Positions 8,839 to 18,422 of a DNA stretch of 64,000 bases are shown one piece after another; positions within the stretch are counted from its first letter, which is position 1; every line of letters starts with the position of its first letter. The stretch spans positions 1 to 64,000 of the forward strand of contig JAJDTL010000038.1 in assembly GCA_022827195.1 (NCBI GenBank), in the 5' to 3' direction. Position numbers and translations under genes: made by a program. Source of the DNA: Caldilineaceae bacterium (GTDB taxonomy: Bacteria; Chloroflexota; Anaerolineae; Caldilineales; Caldilineaceae). A model generated the notes under the pieces. The model saw only the letters and a program-made list of their open reading frames with translations, was not told the origin of the DNA and did no database searches.

Positions 8839-11109
8839 ATGTCAGTCGAATTGATCGGATACACCGACAGGTTCAGCGCCGCGCCGGGCGAAACGGTCCG
8901 GTTCATGGTCAGCACCGACCTGTCGAACTACGAGACTACCCTAGTCAGGCTCATTCACGGCGACGAAAATCCGGACGGGCCCGGCTTCAAGGAGGAGGTG
9001 GTTGCATCCGACATCAGTGGAAGTCGGCGCGGCCGTAAGCAGATCGCACGTTCAGGCTCGTATGTGGTCGTCGATGATCATACCTCACTGGACCGGCTGC
9101 AAAGTTTCACCTTGCAGGCATGGATCTTCTCCACCGCGCCCGAACGCAGCGAAACACAGGGCATCTTGAGCAAGCGTTCCGCGCAGGGAAGTGGATTCTG
9201 CCTTGCCCTTGGCCCGGATGGAGACCTGTCGCTTAGCGTGGGCGGTTCAGAGGCCTGTGCCGCCGAGCGAATTAGAACGGGACGGGCGCTGCGCGCCCGC
9301 GAATGGTACTTTGTCGCCGCCGCATTCGATGCCGCTGCCAATAAGGTCAGCCTTTACCAGTTGCCCCTCTCAAATTGGCCCTCCGACGATTCATCCGTCG
9401 CGTTGGAAGGGCCCGCCAGCGTACAAGAGACCCCCCGAGACGGTGGGCCCCTGCTGATGGCTGCCGCCGGCGAAGGTGGGGAGCACACCGGACGCTTTGC
9501 CGCCCAAGGCCTCTTCAATGGCAAGATCGACGGTCCCCGCATCTTCAGCCGCGCGTTGGAGGAAGAGGAGATCATGCGCCTGAAGAGCGGCGTGCCTCCC
9601 ACCGAGGTGGCCGCCGCCGACTTGGTGGGCGCATGGGATTTCGCTGCAGCCGCCTCTTCGGCACGCGTGATCGACGTCGGCCCGAACGCCCTGCACGGAC
9701 TCGCGGTCAATATGCCGGCACGCGCCGTGACCGGGCACAACTGGACTGCGACCGAGTTCGACTTCAAACACGCCCCGCAACAGTACGGCGCGATCTATTT
9801 CCACGACGACGACCTGGAAGACGCCCGCTGGGAGGCAGATTTCGACCTGGTCGTCCCGCAAGGTTTGCCCAGCGGAGTCTACGCCGCCAGGCTTACTGGC
9901 GAAGGGCAGGAAGACCGCATTCCTTTCATCGTGCGGCCCCCGCACGCAACGGCCACCGCACCAATCCTCTATCTCATACCGACCATGACCTATGTCGCCT
10001 ACGCCAATGACCGCATGGACGCTTCCCAGGAGCACTTTGCGACCCTGCCCGAAGAGCAATTGAAACGGGACCCTCGCGATCTCTATCTCGCCGACCATCC
10101 TGAGTTCGCCATGTCCTTCTACGACCGCCACTCGGATGGCAGCGGCTGCACCTATTCCTCCATGCTGCGTCCGATCCCGAACTTGCGGCCGCAGTACCGT
10201 CACCTGCTGACAACCACACCGCGTCTGCTGGGCGAGGACCTCTATCTGATCGACTGGCTCGATGAAAAGGGCTTCGCCTACGAGGTAGAGACCGACCACG
10301 ACCTGCATAGCGACGGCGGGGAGCTTCTCGCCAAGTATAAGGTCGTGGTCACCGGCACCCACCCGGAATACTGGACCTCCCCGATGTTGACGGCGCTTGA
10401 GGCCTACCTCGAGGGAGGCGGCAGGCTCATGTACCTGGGCGGCAATGGCTTCTATTGGGTGACGAGTGTCGACGAGGAGCGGCCTCACATCGCCGAAATT
10501 CGGCGTGGCATTTCCGGCACACGCGCTTGGAACTCGGAACCCGGTGAATGTTACCACAGCACGACCGGCGAATTGGGCGGACTCTGGCGGCATCGCGGCA
10601 AGACGCCCAACCGCCTGACTGGCATAGGGTTCACCGCCCAGGGCTGGGGCGATCCTGCCCCCGGCTATACCCGCAAACCCGGCAGCCTCGACCCGCGCGC
10701 GGCCTTCATCTTTGACGGCGTTGCCCCCGACGAGACCATCGGCGATTTCGGCCTGAATTTCGGCGGCGCAGCCGGCGACGAGATTGATAGGGTCGACTTC
10801 GGCCTCGGTTCTCCTCCCCACACACTGGTGCTCGCGACCTCCGGTCCCCACGGCCCTTCAATACTGCCTGTAATCGAAGACTACCTCCAGATGAACGCCG
10901 ATCTGATGACCAATCCTTCGGCCACTGTCTACGCCGACATGACATACTTCGAGACGCCCAACCATGGTGCCGTCTTTTCGGTCGGCTCAATCTGCTGGTG
11001 CGGCAGTCTCTCCCACAACAACTACGACAACAACGTCTCACGCGTCACCGAAAACGTGCTCCAGGCCTTCGCCAACGCTGACGAACTTCCCCCTCCGGCC
11101 GGCGAGTGA
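8839..11109 (+). CDS. LamG / N,N-dimethylformamidase large-subunit-like protein
   Basis: A 756-residue protein with the same order and size as the large subunit of N,N-dimethylformamidase (about 760). An N-terminal beta region is followed by a LamG/jelly-roll domain (roughly residues 75-250) and a C-terminal region resembling the dimethylformamidase beta-subunit family. The latter contains YVAYAND, FYDRHSDGSG, GTHPEYW and GGNGFYW. The characterised enzyme uses a mononuclear iron held by two Tyr and one Glu; Tyr- and Glu-rich motifs are present, but residue matching needs an alignment. The small alpha subunit gene is not seen nearby. It is not N-terminally exported. GGGAGG precedes ATG 8839, and a dioxygenase gene follows after 50 bases. 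The natural substrate, probably an amide, is unknown. Confidence 0.75.
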   Translation: MSVELIGYTDRFSAAPGETVRFMVSTDLSNYETTLVRLIHGDENPDGPGFKEEVVASDISGSRRGRKQIARSGSYVVVDDHTSLDRLQSFTLQAWIFSTAPERSETQGILSKRSAQGSGFCLALGPDGDLSLSVGGSEACAAERIRTGRALRAREWYFVAAAFDAAANKVSLYQLPLSNWPSDDSSVALEGPASVQETPRDGGPLLMAAAGEGGEHTGRFAAQGLFNGKIDGPRIFSRALEEEEIMRLKSGVPPTEVAAADLVGAWDFAAAASSARVIDVGPNALHGLAVNMPARAVTGHNWTATEFDFKHAPQQYGAIYFHDDDLEDARWEADFDLVVPQGLPSGVYAARLTGEGQEDRIPFIVRPPHATATAPILYLIPTMTYVAYANDRMDASQEHFATLPEEQLKRDPRDLYLADHPEFAMSFYDRHSDGSGCTYSSMLRPIPNLRPQYRHLLTTTPRLLGEDLYLIDWLDEKGFAYEVETDHDLHSDGGELLAKYKVVVTGTHPEYWTSPMLTALEAYLEGGGRLMYLGGNGFYWVTSVDEERPHIAEIRRGISGTRAWNSEPGECYHSTTGELGGLWRHRGKTPNRLTGIGFTAQGWGDPAPGYTRKPGSLDPRAAFIFDGVAPDETIGDFGLNFGGAAGDEIDRVDFGLGSPPHTLVLATSGPHGPSILPVIEDYLQMNADLMTNPSATVYADMTYFETPNHGAVFSVGSICWCGSLSHNNYDNNVSRVTENVLQAFANADELPPPAGE

Positions 11110-11159
11110 GACCTCGAAATCCAGCGCGAGCAAGCAAATCGATACAGGAGAATTTCCAA

Positions 11160-11957
11160 ATGCAGTCCGCCCAAACAGTTGAAGCTCGAAACGGCTACAA
11201 AGCCCTCAGCCAGGAACAGGTCGCCAGCTTCTGGGAGAACGGATTCCTGGTCGTCGGCAAGGTGCTCGAAGATGAACTCATCGACGAGATGCGCGCCGAA
11301 TACGACGCCGAATTCGCCCTCGCCCGCAGCGGCGAACGCCCCGTCCGCAACCTGGCCGTCACCGGCGAAGACGACCACGACCACGGCGACGACGAGCAGG
11401 AACTGCTCCAATTCATGCAGATCTCCGAGCACAACCTTAGCTTCCACCAGCTCACCTATCACGAGCGCCTTCTGGACATTATTGAGGATGTTCTCGGCCC
11501 AAACATCCAGCTCTTCCACAACCAGGCCATCTACAAGCCACCCCACCACGGCGGCCCCGTATTCTGGCACCAGGACAACGCCTACTGGAAGTGCCTGCCC
11601 GCCAACCTGGTCAGCTGCTGGCTCACGTTCGACGACGTTGACCTCCACAACGGCGCCATGCAGTTCATTCCTGGTTCCCATCTGAGACCCATGATTCACG
11701 ACCAGGCCCAGGGCAGCGACGTGCTGCTCGATATGGGCAAATTGGTCGACGACAGCCAGGCCGTCGTAGCCGACCTGCCCGCCGGCGGCATCACGCTGCA
11801 CCACTGCCAGACCCTGCACCGCACCGCGCCCAACACGACCGACCGCCAGCGCCGCGCCCTCGCCATCCACTACATGACGCCCGGCACAAAGTCCGCCCGC
11901 ACCAACGAAACGATCGAAGTGTCATTCAGCCACCCCATGTTGCGCATGCGTGTCTGA
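11160..11957 (+). CDS. Phytanoyl-CoA dioxygenase family protein (1)
   Basis: Fe(II)/2-oxoglutarate-dependent oxygenase of the PhyH family, 265 residues. The HxD pair is in WHQDNAYW and the distal iron-binding histidine is in TLHRTAPN. An acidic/histidine-rich insertion EDDHDHGDDEQ lies near residue 75. ATG 11160 has CAGGAG 9 bases upstream; the frame is open slightly further but without a ribosome site. It lies 50 bases after the dimethylformamidase-like gene and 67 before a PfkB kinase, suggesting one transcript. Bacterial PhyH proteins hydroxylate diverse small molecules, so the substrate cannot be named. Confidence 0.85.
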   Translation: MQSAQTVEARNGYKALSQEQVASFWENGFLVVGKVLEDELIDEMRAEYDAEFALARSGERPVRNLAVTGEDDHDHGDDEQELLQFMQISEHNLSFHQLTYHERLLDIIEDVLGPNIQLFHNQAIYKPPHHGGPVFWHQDNAYWKCLPANLVSCWLTFDDVDLHNGAMQFIPGSHLRPMIHDQAQGSDVLLDMGKLVDDSQAVVADLPAGGITLHHCQTLHRTAPNTTDRQRRALAIHYMTPGTKSARTNETIEVSFSHPMLRMRV

Positions 11958-12024
11958 CCCGGCGGAATCGGTTGGACGAGAAAGTCGACAGGACGCATAA
12001 AGAAACGAGAACACACAAGTCCCG

Positions 12025-13074
12025 GTGAGCGATTTCCTGGCCCTCGGCAACTGTACGCTCGACGATGTCGTCACACCCGACGGCCGCGTCTCCCCGCGCC
12101 AACTCGGCGGCAACGCCGTCTACGCCGCTGCCGGCATGCGCCTATGGGGAGTAGACGTCAGCCTCGTTAGCGTGGTCGGCGCCGACTATCCCGCGACATG
12201 GCTCGAACAGCTGGCCGAGGCCGGCATCGACGTCACCGCCGTCACGCGCATCGAAGAGCCGCACCTGCTCCGCTCGCGCGCCTTCTACTTCCCCGATGGC
12301 AGCCGCACCGATCGCATCGAAGAGGCCCGCGCCATCCTGCCCGCCCACGCCGGCGAGATTATCGACCTTGAGAGCGAATACACCGACACCGGCAGCCCCC
12401 TCCATCGCCGCATCTGGCCTATCTTCTGTCCCGACCTTTCACAATGGGAGACCATAGCCCAACACGCCGCCTTCGCCCACTTTGCCCCCGGACCGCTACC
12501 CTGCAGCCGCGCCAATGCCGCCTTCCTCAAGCACCAGCGGGGGGGCGATGTCGTGATCAGCTTCGACTGGCCCTGGTGGGACTGGGACCTGGAGGGCCAG
12601 GTCGACGCCGCACTTCTCCGCAACATCGATTACCTGCTGCCGAGCATCGAAGAATTGGCCCTCCACGCCGACGCCGCCATCAGCGAGAAAGAACGCGGCG
12701 AACACTCGGGCGGTCACGTCTTCGAAGCAGCCCGCCGCCTGCTCGACTACGGGCCAAACGGCGTCGGCGTGAAGATGGGCGCACGCGGCATGCGGCTGTT
12801 GTTGCGCGGCCAGAAAGGCTGGAATCAAATTCCCACCCATCCCGCGCAGGTTGTCGATCCAACCGGGGCCGGAGATGCATTCTGCGGCGGCTTTCTGGTC
12901 GGCTTGTCCCGTACCAGCGATCCCGTCCGCGCCTGTCTCCACGGCGCCGTCTCCGCCTCCTTCATCATCGAAGAGTTCGGCGTCCTGCACACGCTTCAGG
13001 TGGACACCGCCACCGCCAACGCCCGCCTGCACTCGCTCGAGCATACGCTCTCGCACCCGAAATCGTCTGTTTGA
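12025..13074 (+). CDS. PfkB-family carbohydrate kinase
   Basis: Ribokinase/PfkB-fold sugar or nucleoside kinase of 349 residues. The N-terminal LGGNAVYAAAG substrate region and the C-terminal signature DPTGAGDAFCGG with catalytic Asp are both present. An insertion of about 30 residues near residue 115 (SEYTDTGSPLHRR region) is unusual for the family. The likely start is GTG 12025. The only sign of a ribosome site is weak. It follows the PhyH gene and precedes the ABC binding protein, so it could phosphorylate an imported or oxidised product; this is inference. Confidence 0.82.
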   Translation: MSDFLALGNCTLDDVVTPDGRVSPRQLGGNAVYAAAGMRLWGVDVSLVSVVGADYPATWLEQLAEAGIDVTAVTRIEEPHLLRSRAFYFPDGSRTDRIEEARAILPAHAGEIIDLESEYTDTGSPLHRRIWPIFCPDLSQWETIAQHAAFAHFAPGPLPCSRANAAFLKHQRGGDVVISFDWPWWDWDLEGQVDAALLRNIDYLLPSIEELALHADAAISEKERGEHSGGHVFEAARRLLDYGPNGVGVKMGARGMRLLLRGQKGWNQIPTHPAQVVDPTGAGDAFCGGFLVGLSRTSDPVRACLHGAVSASFIIEEFGVLHTLQVDTATANARLHSLEHTLSHPKSSV

Positions 13075-13099
13075 CATCGCGTCGCCTGTCTGGTAATCT
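13071..13099 (+). promoter_or_regulatory. Strong promoter of the ABC binding-protein gene
   Basis: TTGACA (13071-13076) is followed after exactly 17 bases by TAATCT (13094-13099), with TG plus one base directly before the -10 hexamer. The -35 overlaps the stop codon of the kinase gene. Predicted start near 13106 leaves a leader of about 130 bases. Confidence 0.7.
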
Positions 13100-13234
13100 C
13101 GCCTCAGCGCTTGGCAGCCAGGACGTCGTCTTCCCGCACGCAATGCCTTTCGTGAAGGGGACGCCTTCTTCTACCTGCGATACTCTCTTCATTCACAATC
13201 ACTCTCTTCATCCACTCTCACAAAGGAGACTGAC

Positions 13235-14869
13235 ATGAATTCAGTGCACCGTGTGACTTGGCTGGCTCTCAGCATGGCCCTACTGGTAGCTCTCATGGCC
13301 GCTTGTGTCGCTGTACCCGCCGCCCCTGCCGAACCCATGGACGACGACATGAGCGAAGGGCCGAAGATGGGCGGCATGGTGGCCGGCTTCGTCTCGTCCG
13401 ATCCCAAGAGCTTCGACCCGGCAGCAATTGCCGGCTGGGACCAGGGCGTGATCGCCCCCAATCTGCTCGAAGGTCTCTTCCGCCTGTCGCCTGACGGCCG
13501 CGAAATCGAGCTGGCCATCGCCGAGAGCTTTGACGTCTCGGACGACGGCAAGACCTGGACCTTCAACATCCGCGACGGCGCCAAGTTCCACAACGGCCGC
13601 CAGATCACCGCCGGCGACTTCAAGTATAGCTTTGAACGCGTCCTGAATCCGGAGACCCGGAGCCCTAAGGCCTGGATGCTCTCCGTCGTTGCCGGTGCGC
13701 AGGAGTACCAGGACGGCTCCGCCGACGGGGTTAGCGGCATCACAGCGGTCGATGACAGCACGCTGCAGATCCAGCTGTCCGAGCCGCTCGCGCCCTTTAA
13801 GTCGATGCTCGCCAGCATCAACTTGGCCGTCGTGCCCCAGGAAGAGGTCGAAAAATGGGGCGAGGACTTCGGCCAGAACGTCGTTGCCGCCGGGCCTTTC
13901 ACCCTTGGTGAATGGAATCTAAACCAGGACGTGACCCTCAATGCCTTCGAGGAATACTGGAACGGGCGGCCCTACCTCGACCAGCTCCAGTTCCGCTTCA
14001 TCCGCGACGAGAACACGCGCATCGTTGAGCTCGACGCCGGCCGGCTCGATGTCGCCTGGGTCCCCCCCGCCCATTGGGCCCGCTTCAGCACCGACGAAGT
14101 GTTCAAAGAAAAACTGGGTTGGGCTGAGACCTTCCACACCTCCTTCATCACCGTCAACCTGGAACAGGAGCCGTTCGGCAACAATCCAAAGTTGCGCCAG
14201 GCCATTCGCTACGCTGTTGACATGGATGCCATCGTCGCCAGCCTGGACGGCCGCGCCAACGTTGCGCATGGCCTGCTCCCTCCTGGGCTGCTTGGCCACA
14301 ATGAAGACGCCGTCCTGAACTATCCCAGGAACATCGAAGCCGCCAAGGCCCTGATGGCCGAGGCCGGCTATCCCGACGGCCTCCCCGGCACCCACGAGCT
14401 GATCCTGCCGCCTTGGGGCAACCTGCTCAAACTCTTCGAGATCTACCAGGCCAACCTCAAGGAAATTGGGATAAACATTGAGCTCAGACCGACCGAGTTC
14501 GGCCCGCTTCTGGAGGCGTTGGAGGCAGGAAACTTCGTCCTCGCCTCAACCTATCGCGTCACCGACTACGCCGACCCCGACGGCTTCTACTATCCGCTCA
14601 TGCACTCTGACAACATCGGCGGCGGTGGCAACGTCGCCCGCTACGCCAACCCAGATGTAGACGCCATCATCGCCACCGCACGCGCCACAATCGACGACGC
14701 CGAACGCGTCGCCCTCTACCGGCAGATCGACGAGATGTTCGCCGAGGAGCTGCCCTACATCCCCCTCATGCACAACATCTACGTAGACGTCTCGACCCCG
14801 CGTTTGCAGAACTACGTGCCGTCGCCGATGGACACGCACATGTTCCATCGCGTCTGGGTAGACGAATAA
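13235..14869 (+). CDS. ABC transporter substrate-binding lipoprotein (peptide/nickel family)
   Basis: Family 5 extracellular solute-binding protein, 544 residues. The signal peptide ends in the lipobox LMAAC (Cys at about 24), so the mature protein is a lipoprotein, followed by an acidic linker MDDDMSEG. The body has family hallmarks: FDPAAIAGWDQGVIAPNLLE, IRDGAKFHNGRQITAGD and WRPY-like [16 protein letters not shown] precedes ATG 13235. Matching DppB/DppC permeases begin at 17496, separated by two dioxygenase genes. No ATPase gene for the transporter is in the window. The ligand may be a peptide, opine or similar. Confidence 0.92.
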   Translation: MNSVHRVTWLALSMALLVALMAACVAVPAAPAEPMDDDMSEGPKMGGMVAGFVSSDPKSFDPAAIAGWDQGVIAPNLLEGLFRLSPDGREIELAIAESFDVSDDGKTWTFNIRDGAKFHNGRQITAGDFKYSFERVLNPETRSPKAWMLSVVAGAQEYQDGSADGVSGITAVDDSTLQIQLSEPLAPFKSMLASINLAVVPQEEVEKWGEDFGQNVVAAGPFTLGEWNLNQDVTLNAFEEYWNGRPYLDQLQFRFIRDENTRIVELDAGRLDVAWVPPAHWARFSTDEVFKEKLGWAETFHTSFITVNLEQEPFGNNPKLRQAIRYAVDMDAIVASLDGRANVAHGLLPPGLLGHNEDAVLNYPRNIEAAKALMAEAGYPDGLPGTHELILPPWGNLLKLFEIYQANLKEIGINIELRPTEFGPLLEALEAGNFVLASTYRVTDYADPDGFYYPLMHSDNIGGGGNVARYANPDVDAIIATARATIDDAERVALYRQIDEMFAEELPYIPLMHNIYVDVSTPRLQNYVPSPMDTHMFHRVWVDE

Positions 14870-14946
14870 GAACGCGGCTGACCGCGACCGCCACCGGGCG
14901 GACGCAGACCAACCGCATGAACTGACTGATCAAGCAGTGAACGCTG

Positions 14947-14979
14947 CACGCCACACGTCATGTGTGGCGTGTGGCGTGC
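14947..14979 (+). promoter_or_regulatory. Stem-loop with alternative pairing upstream of a dioxygenase gene
   Basis: CACGCCACAC (14947-14956) pairs perfectly with GTGTGGCGTG (14962-14971) over a 5-base loop. A second copy of the right arm, GTGGCGTGC (14971-14979), can pair with 14946-14954 instead. It lies 77 bases after the binding-protein stop and 20 before the dioxygenase start. Only three Ts follow, so it is a poor intrinsic terminator; a processing or regulatory role is possible. Confidence 0.45.
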
Positions 14980-14999
14980 GTTTCCGGGAGGATGAAGCG

Positions 15000-16127
15000 A
15001 TGACTCAGGACGCCGAAGGGTTGGACGCCTACGTGCGCGCGGGAGAACGCAGGGCCTTCGAATTGGGCAATCGCGGCCCCATTCGCCTTGAAAGTGATGG
15101 CCTGCTCGCTCAGGAGATCTCCGATGCCTACTGGCGCTGCGGGTTCTACGTTTTCGAGGGCGCCCTGAGCCCCGAGGAGCTCGAAGATCTGCGCACCGAC
15201 ATGGAAAGTGCCTTCGAGCGCGCGCCCTACACCAAGGACGCCGACGTCGACGCCCAGGGCCGCCCCGCGCTCGGCAACCACCTCGCGCGCCCGACCTTCC
15301 GCTTCGCAAAGCCCCTGAGCGATCCCTATGGCGGCACCGAATACAACAGCGGTCGCCATCCCGCAAAGATGGCCGAACCCGCGCCGCCCGACGACGCCCC
15401 CGACTATGTCATCAACAGCATCGCCAGCCCGCTCCAGATTATGGACAGCTGCCTTCGCCTCTACGGTCATCCGAAGCTGCTCGCCGTCGCCGAAAATATC
15501 AACGGGCCCGACTTCACGCCCTTCACGGAGTCGGTCATCGTCAAGCGCGCCGGCCTCGGCCCCTCAGTCGCCTGGCACCACGACGGCACCACCCACTGGG
15601 ACAGCCCCGACTGGGATCAGGGTACACACGGCTTCAACTTCATGGCCCAACTATACGGCAGCACAGCCGAGAACGGCGTCTGGCTGCTCCCCGGCTCCCA
15701 CAAACAGGGCAAAATGGACATCAAAGCGATGGTCGACGCCAACGGCTCCGACCGGCTGCCCGGCGCCGTGCCCATGGTCTGCGAGCCTGGCGACGTGGTC
15801 ATCGCCAACCGCCAGGCCCTGCACGCCTCATTTGCCAACACCTCGCCTCAGCGGCGCATCACCATCAACTTCGGCTTCCACCGCCGCCGGTCCGTCCTTA
15901 ACGCCCGCACCCGCCACAACAACATGGAAGTCGTCTATGACGAGGACCGAGTATACGAGCGCTCCCGCCTCATCGCCCTCGCGATCGACGCCCGCCGTCA
16001 GCGATTTCCGCAGGAAACCCCCTACCGCTATCAGCCGCTCACAGGGCAGGAAGAACAAAACCGCTGGAGCGAAGAAACGCGCGCCAGCATCCTCGAAAAC
16101 TACAATCTGAGAGACCTCGGTCTCTGA
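15000..16127 (+). CDS. Phytanoyl-CoA dioxygenase family protein (2)
   Basis: PhyH-type Fe(II)/2-oxoglutarate oxygenase of 375 residues, longer than the other paralogues here. HxD is in AWHHDGTTHW and the distal histidine is in ALHASFAN, with the 2-oxoglutarate-binding Arg expected in SPQRRITINFGF. ATG 15000 follows GGGAGG at about 7 bases. It is downstream of the peptide-type binding protein, with a hairpin in between. It converges with the next dioxygenase gene (14 bases between stops). Substrate unknown. Confidence 0.85.
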   Translation: MTQDAEGLDAYVRAGERRAFELGNRGPIRLESDGLLAQEISDAYWRCGFYVFEGALSPEELEDLRTDMESAFERAPYTKDADVDAQGRPALGNHLARPTFRFAKPLSDPYGGTEYNSGRHPAKMAEPAPPDDAPDYVINSIASPLQIMDSCLRLYGHPKLLAVAENINGPDFTPFTESVIVKRAGLGPSVAWHHDGTTHWDSPDWDQGTHGFNFMAQLYGSTAENGVWLLPGSHKQGKMDIKAMVDANGSDRLPGAVPMVCEPGDVVIANRQALHASFANTSPQRRITINFGFHRRRSVLNARTRHNNMEVVYDEDRVYERSRLIALAIDARRQRFPQETPYRYQPLTGQEEQNRWSEETRASILENYNLRDLGL

Positions 16128-16141
16128 GTGGAAAACGCCCC

Positions 16142-17023
16142 TCACACAGCTTCGTCAACCGGTTCGACCGGGACCTTCTCGACAGGCGTGAGATCGAACC
16201 GCTTCCAGTGATACTGATAGCGGTCCGACTTCCAGCCCCGGTAGACCTCGCTCCAGGACAGGCGTCCCTGATGCGGCGTAAGCACCTTTTCCATCACCGG
16301 GTCCGAGGCCCGCTGGTATCGGAAATCGACCGATAGCCGCAGGCGGTTCCCCGATAGATTCGGTAGACCCCGGTGCACTGTGTGACTGTGGAAAAATAGA
16401 ATGTCCCCGTTGTCGAACGGGCTCGACACCCATTCGCCGCCGATTTTCTCGAAATGGGCTCTCAAGCCGCCCGCGCCTAGCGAGCGCGAAACCGGCAATA
16501 CGCCGAACTTGTGCGAGCCTGTCAGTACGCCCAGCCCGCCCATAAGGCGCGGGCAGTCCCCAAGTGGCAGCCAGGCCGTCCAAACGTCCGGCGTCCCCTG
16601 AATATGGACAAAGTCCTGGTGGGCCGGCGTCGTCTGCTCCAGGTTAGTCGGAAAGACGAAGCGGGCGATGTTGCTCGGCTGCAGCAGGACGTCATCCCCC
16701 AGCAGATGGCCGGTAACCGCCATGATCTTCTCGTCGTGGGCCAGCGTATGGAACGACTCGATCCGCTGGACCCTGTCGTAAACCGGCGAGAACTCAGGCT
16801 CCCCCGACACGTGCGGCGGATGGCTCGTCATCGCTTCTTCAGGTTCCATCCCGCCGTCGATCCACCCCGCATCCTGCAGCACACCCGCAATATCCCTCCG
16901 TGCGGCAAGGACCGCCTCCTTGTCCACCCAGTTTCGCAGGAACAGGTAACCATCGCGATCTGCCCTCCGTCGCAGCGCTTCCCCATCGTTCGATAGACCA
17001 TTCGATTCAACAAAGGGTTTCAT
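16142..17023 (-). CDS. Phytanoyl-CoA dioxygenase family protein (3)
   Basis: PhyH-family oxygenase of 293 residues. HxD is in AHQDFVHIQG and the distal histidine in HTVHRGLPN; the Arg of NRLRLSVDFRYQR is the probable 2-oxoglutarate anchor. The start ATG 17023 is preceded by GGGAGGAG at a good distance; a longer frame to 17077 lacks such support. It is a single gene on the minus strand, between a plus-strand paralogue and a divergent permease gene. It shares the fold with the gene ending at 16127 but is not a close copy. Confidence 0.85.
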   Translation of the reverse strand: MKPFVESNGLSNDGEALRRRADRDGYLFLRNWVDKEAVLAARRDIAGVLQDAGWIDGGMEPEEAMTSHPPHVSGEPEFSPVYDRVQRIESFHTLAHDEKIMAVTGHLLGDDVLLQPSNIARFVFPTNLEQTTPAHQDFVHIQGTPDVWTAWLPLGDCPRLMGGLGVLTGSHKFGVLPVSRSLGAGGLRAHFEKIGGEWVSSPFDNGDILFFHSHTVHRGLPNLSGNRLRLSVDFRYQRASDPVMEKVLTPHQGRLSWSEVYRGWKSDRYQYHWKRFDLTPVEKVPVEPVDEAV

Positions 17024-17495
17024 TTTCTCCTCCCTTCTGTCACCGCTCGAAAAGCCTTGTCGGGGAGCCTCTGTCATCGCCCTTGACTACTCATGCTTAT
17101 AGGAGTCTTCGCTCACCAGACTGGCCTGCGGCATTGCTTCGACCGTTCACACTCAATGTCGATTAGCGCCCGACTTTCAGGGTCCTACGAATTCCCGAAC
17201 GGACTAGTGGATCCTCTTGAGGAAAGTGGCAAATCGGTATATTCTGGGGTATCCTTCTAGCGAGCCCTAAGTTTCCTTCTTTTTGGACTTGCAAGTCAAG
17301 TCGGAGGATTCATTTGATGCTGCGGTCTGGCTCAGCACTGGACAAATAGTGTTTCCGTTCAGCGGCTTGCTCGGAAGTGGGCCGCCCTGAACAGGCTAGA
17401 CAAGCAGACGCTAGTCCCACGCAGATAGAGCTCCACTAGCTCATTCGCCAGCCGCCTGTGCTGCGCCAATTCTCGGATCCAGTTGCTGACGAGCC
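17024..17495. other. Divergent intergenic region with a weak promoter candidate
   Basis: No coding frame is supported in these 472 bases between the minus-strand dioxygenase and the plus-strand permease. TTGAGG (17217-17222) and TATTCT (17240-17245), 17 bases apart, are the best promoter-like pair toward the permeases, though 250 bases upstream of the start. Confidence 0.3.
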
Positions 17496-18422
17496 ATGAC
17501 TGCCTACATCGTCCGCCGCATTCTGCTCTTTATCCCCATCCTCATCGGGCTCGTCACCGTGCTTTTCGCCCTGCTCAACATCCTGCCCGGTGACCCCGCC
17601 CGCATGATGGCCGGCCCATTCGCCGACCCCGACGTCGTCGAAAACATTCGTGAGCAGATGGGCTTCGACCGCCCTCTCTACGTCCAATACTTCGACAATC
17701 TCTGGGACCTGGCACGCGGACAGTTCGGCCGTTCCTACCAATCGCGGCGGCCCATCCTCTCCGACCTGATCGAAGTCTTCCCCAAGACCGTGCAACTCGC
17801 CGTCTCGGCCGAACTGATCAGTGCCCTGCTCGGCATCTGGCTCGGGGTCGTCGCAGCCACCCACCGCAACGGCTGGGCCGACCGCCTCATCATGGCAATC
17901 GCCGCGCTCAACCTCTCCTTCCCCCTCTTTTGGCTTGCGCTCATGCTCCAGATCTTCTTCGCCGTCATGCTGCGCTGGCTGCCGCCCTCCGGTTACGGAG
18001 GCGGTTTTGATGGCTTCATCATCCTGCCCGCCGTCACGCTGGCCCTTCCCTCGATGGGCCTCCTCGCCCGCATCGCCCGCGCCGCCCTTCTTGAGATTAC
18101 CAGCGAAGACTACATCCGCACCGCGCGAGCCAAGGGCCTCGCAGCCGCACTCATTATGCGCCGCCACATGCTACCCAACGCACTCATTCCCATCGTAACC
18201 GTCGTCGGCACCGACTTTGTGCGCCTGCTCGGCGGCACGCCCATAATCGAGGTCATCTTCTCCTGGCCCGGCCTCGGCAAGTACGCCTACGACGCACTCG
18301 TCTTCCGCGACCTGCCCGCACTCCAGGCCTCCGTTCTATTGCTCGCCCTCTGCGTTTCGCTCGTTACACTGCTCGTGGACCTTCTTTATGCGTTCATCAA
18401 CCCGCGCATCCGCTACGCTTGA
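17496..18422 (+). CDS. ABC transporter permease, DppB-type
   Basis: Inner-membrane permease of the peptide/nickel ABC family, 308 residues, about six membrane helices. It starts MTAYIVRRILLFIPILIGL and contains LNILPGDPARMMAG, typical of DppB/OppB. The cytoplasmic EAA loop that contacts the ATPase is TARAKGLAAALIMRRHMLPN (about residues 208-227). It overlaps the DppC-type gene by 35 bases. With the binding protein at 13235 it would form the uptake system, but the two ATPase subunits are not encoded in the window. Confidence 0.92.
   Translation: MTAYIVRRILLFIPILIGLVTVLFALLNILPGDPARMMAGPFADPDVVENIREQMGFDRPLYVQYFDNLWDLARGQFGRSYQSRRPILSDLIEVFPKTVQLAVSAELISALLGIWLGVVAATHRNGWADRLIMAIAALNLSFPLFWLALMLQIFFAVMLRWLPPSGYGGGFDGFIILPAVTLALPSMGLLARIARAALLEITSEDYIRTARAKGLAAALIMRRHMLPNALIPIVTVVGTDFVRLLGGTPIIEVIFSWPGLGKYAYDALVFRDLPALQASVLLLALCVSLVTLLVDLLYAFINPRIRYA

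Noticed and set aside
9391-10851. 486-codon minus-strand frame inside the dimethylformamidase-like gene
   Set aside because: Long antisense frames are common in GC-rich genes; its product has no recognisable domain and the plus-strand gene does.
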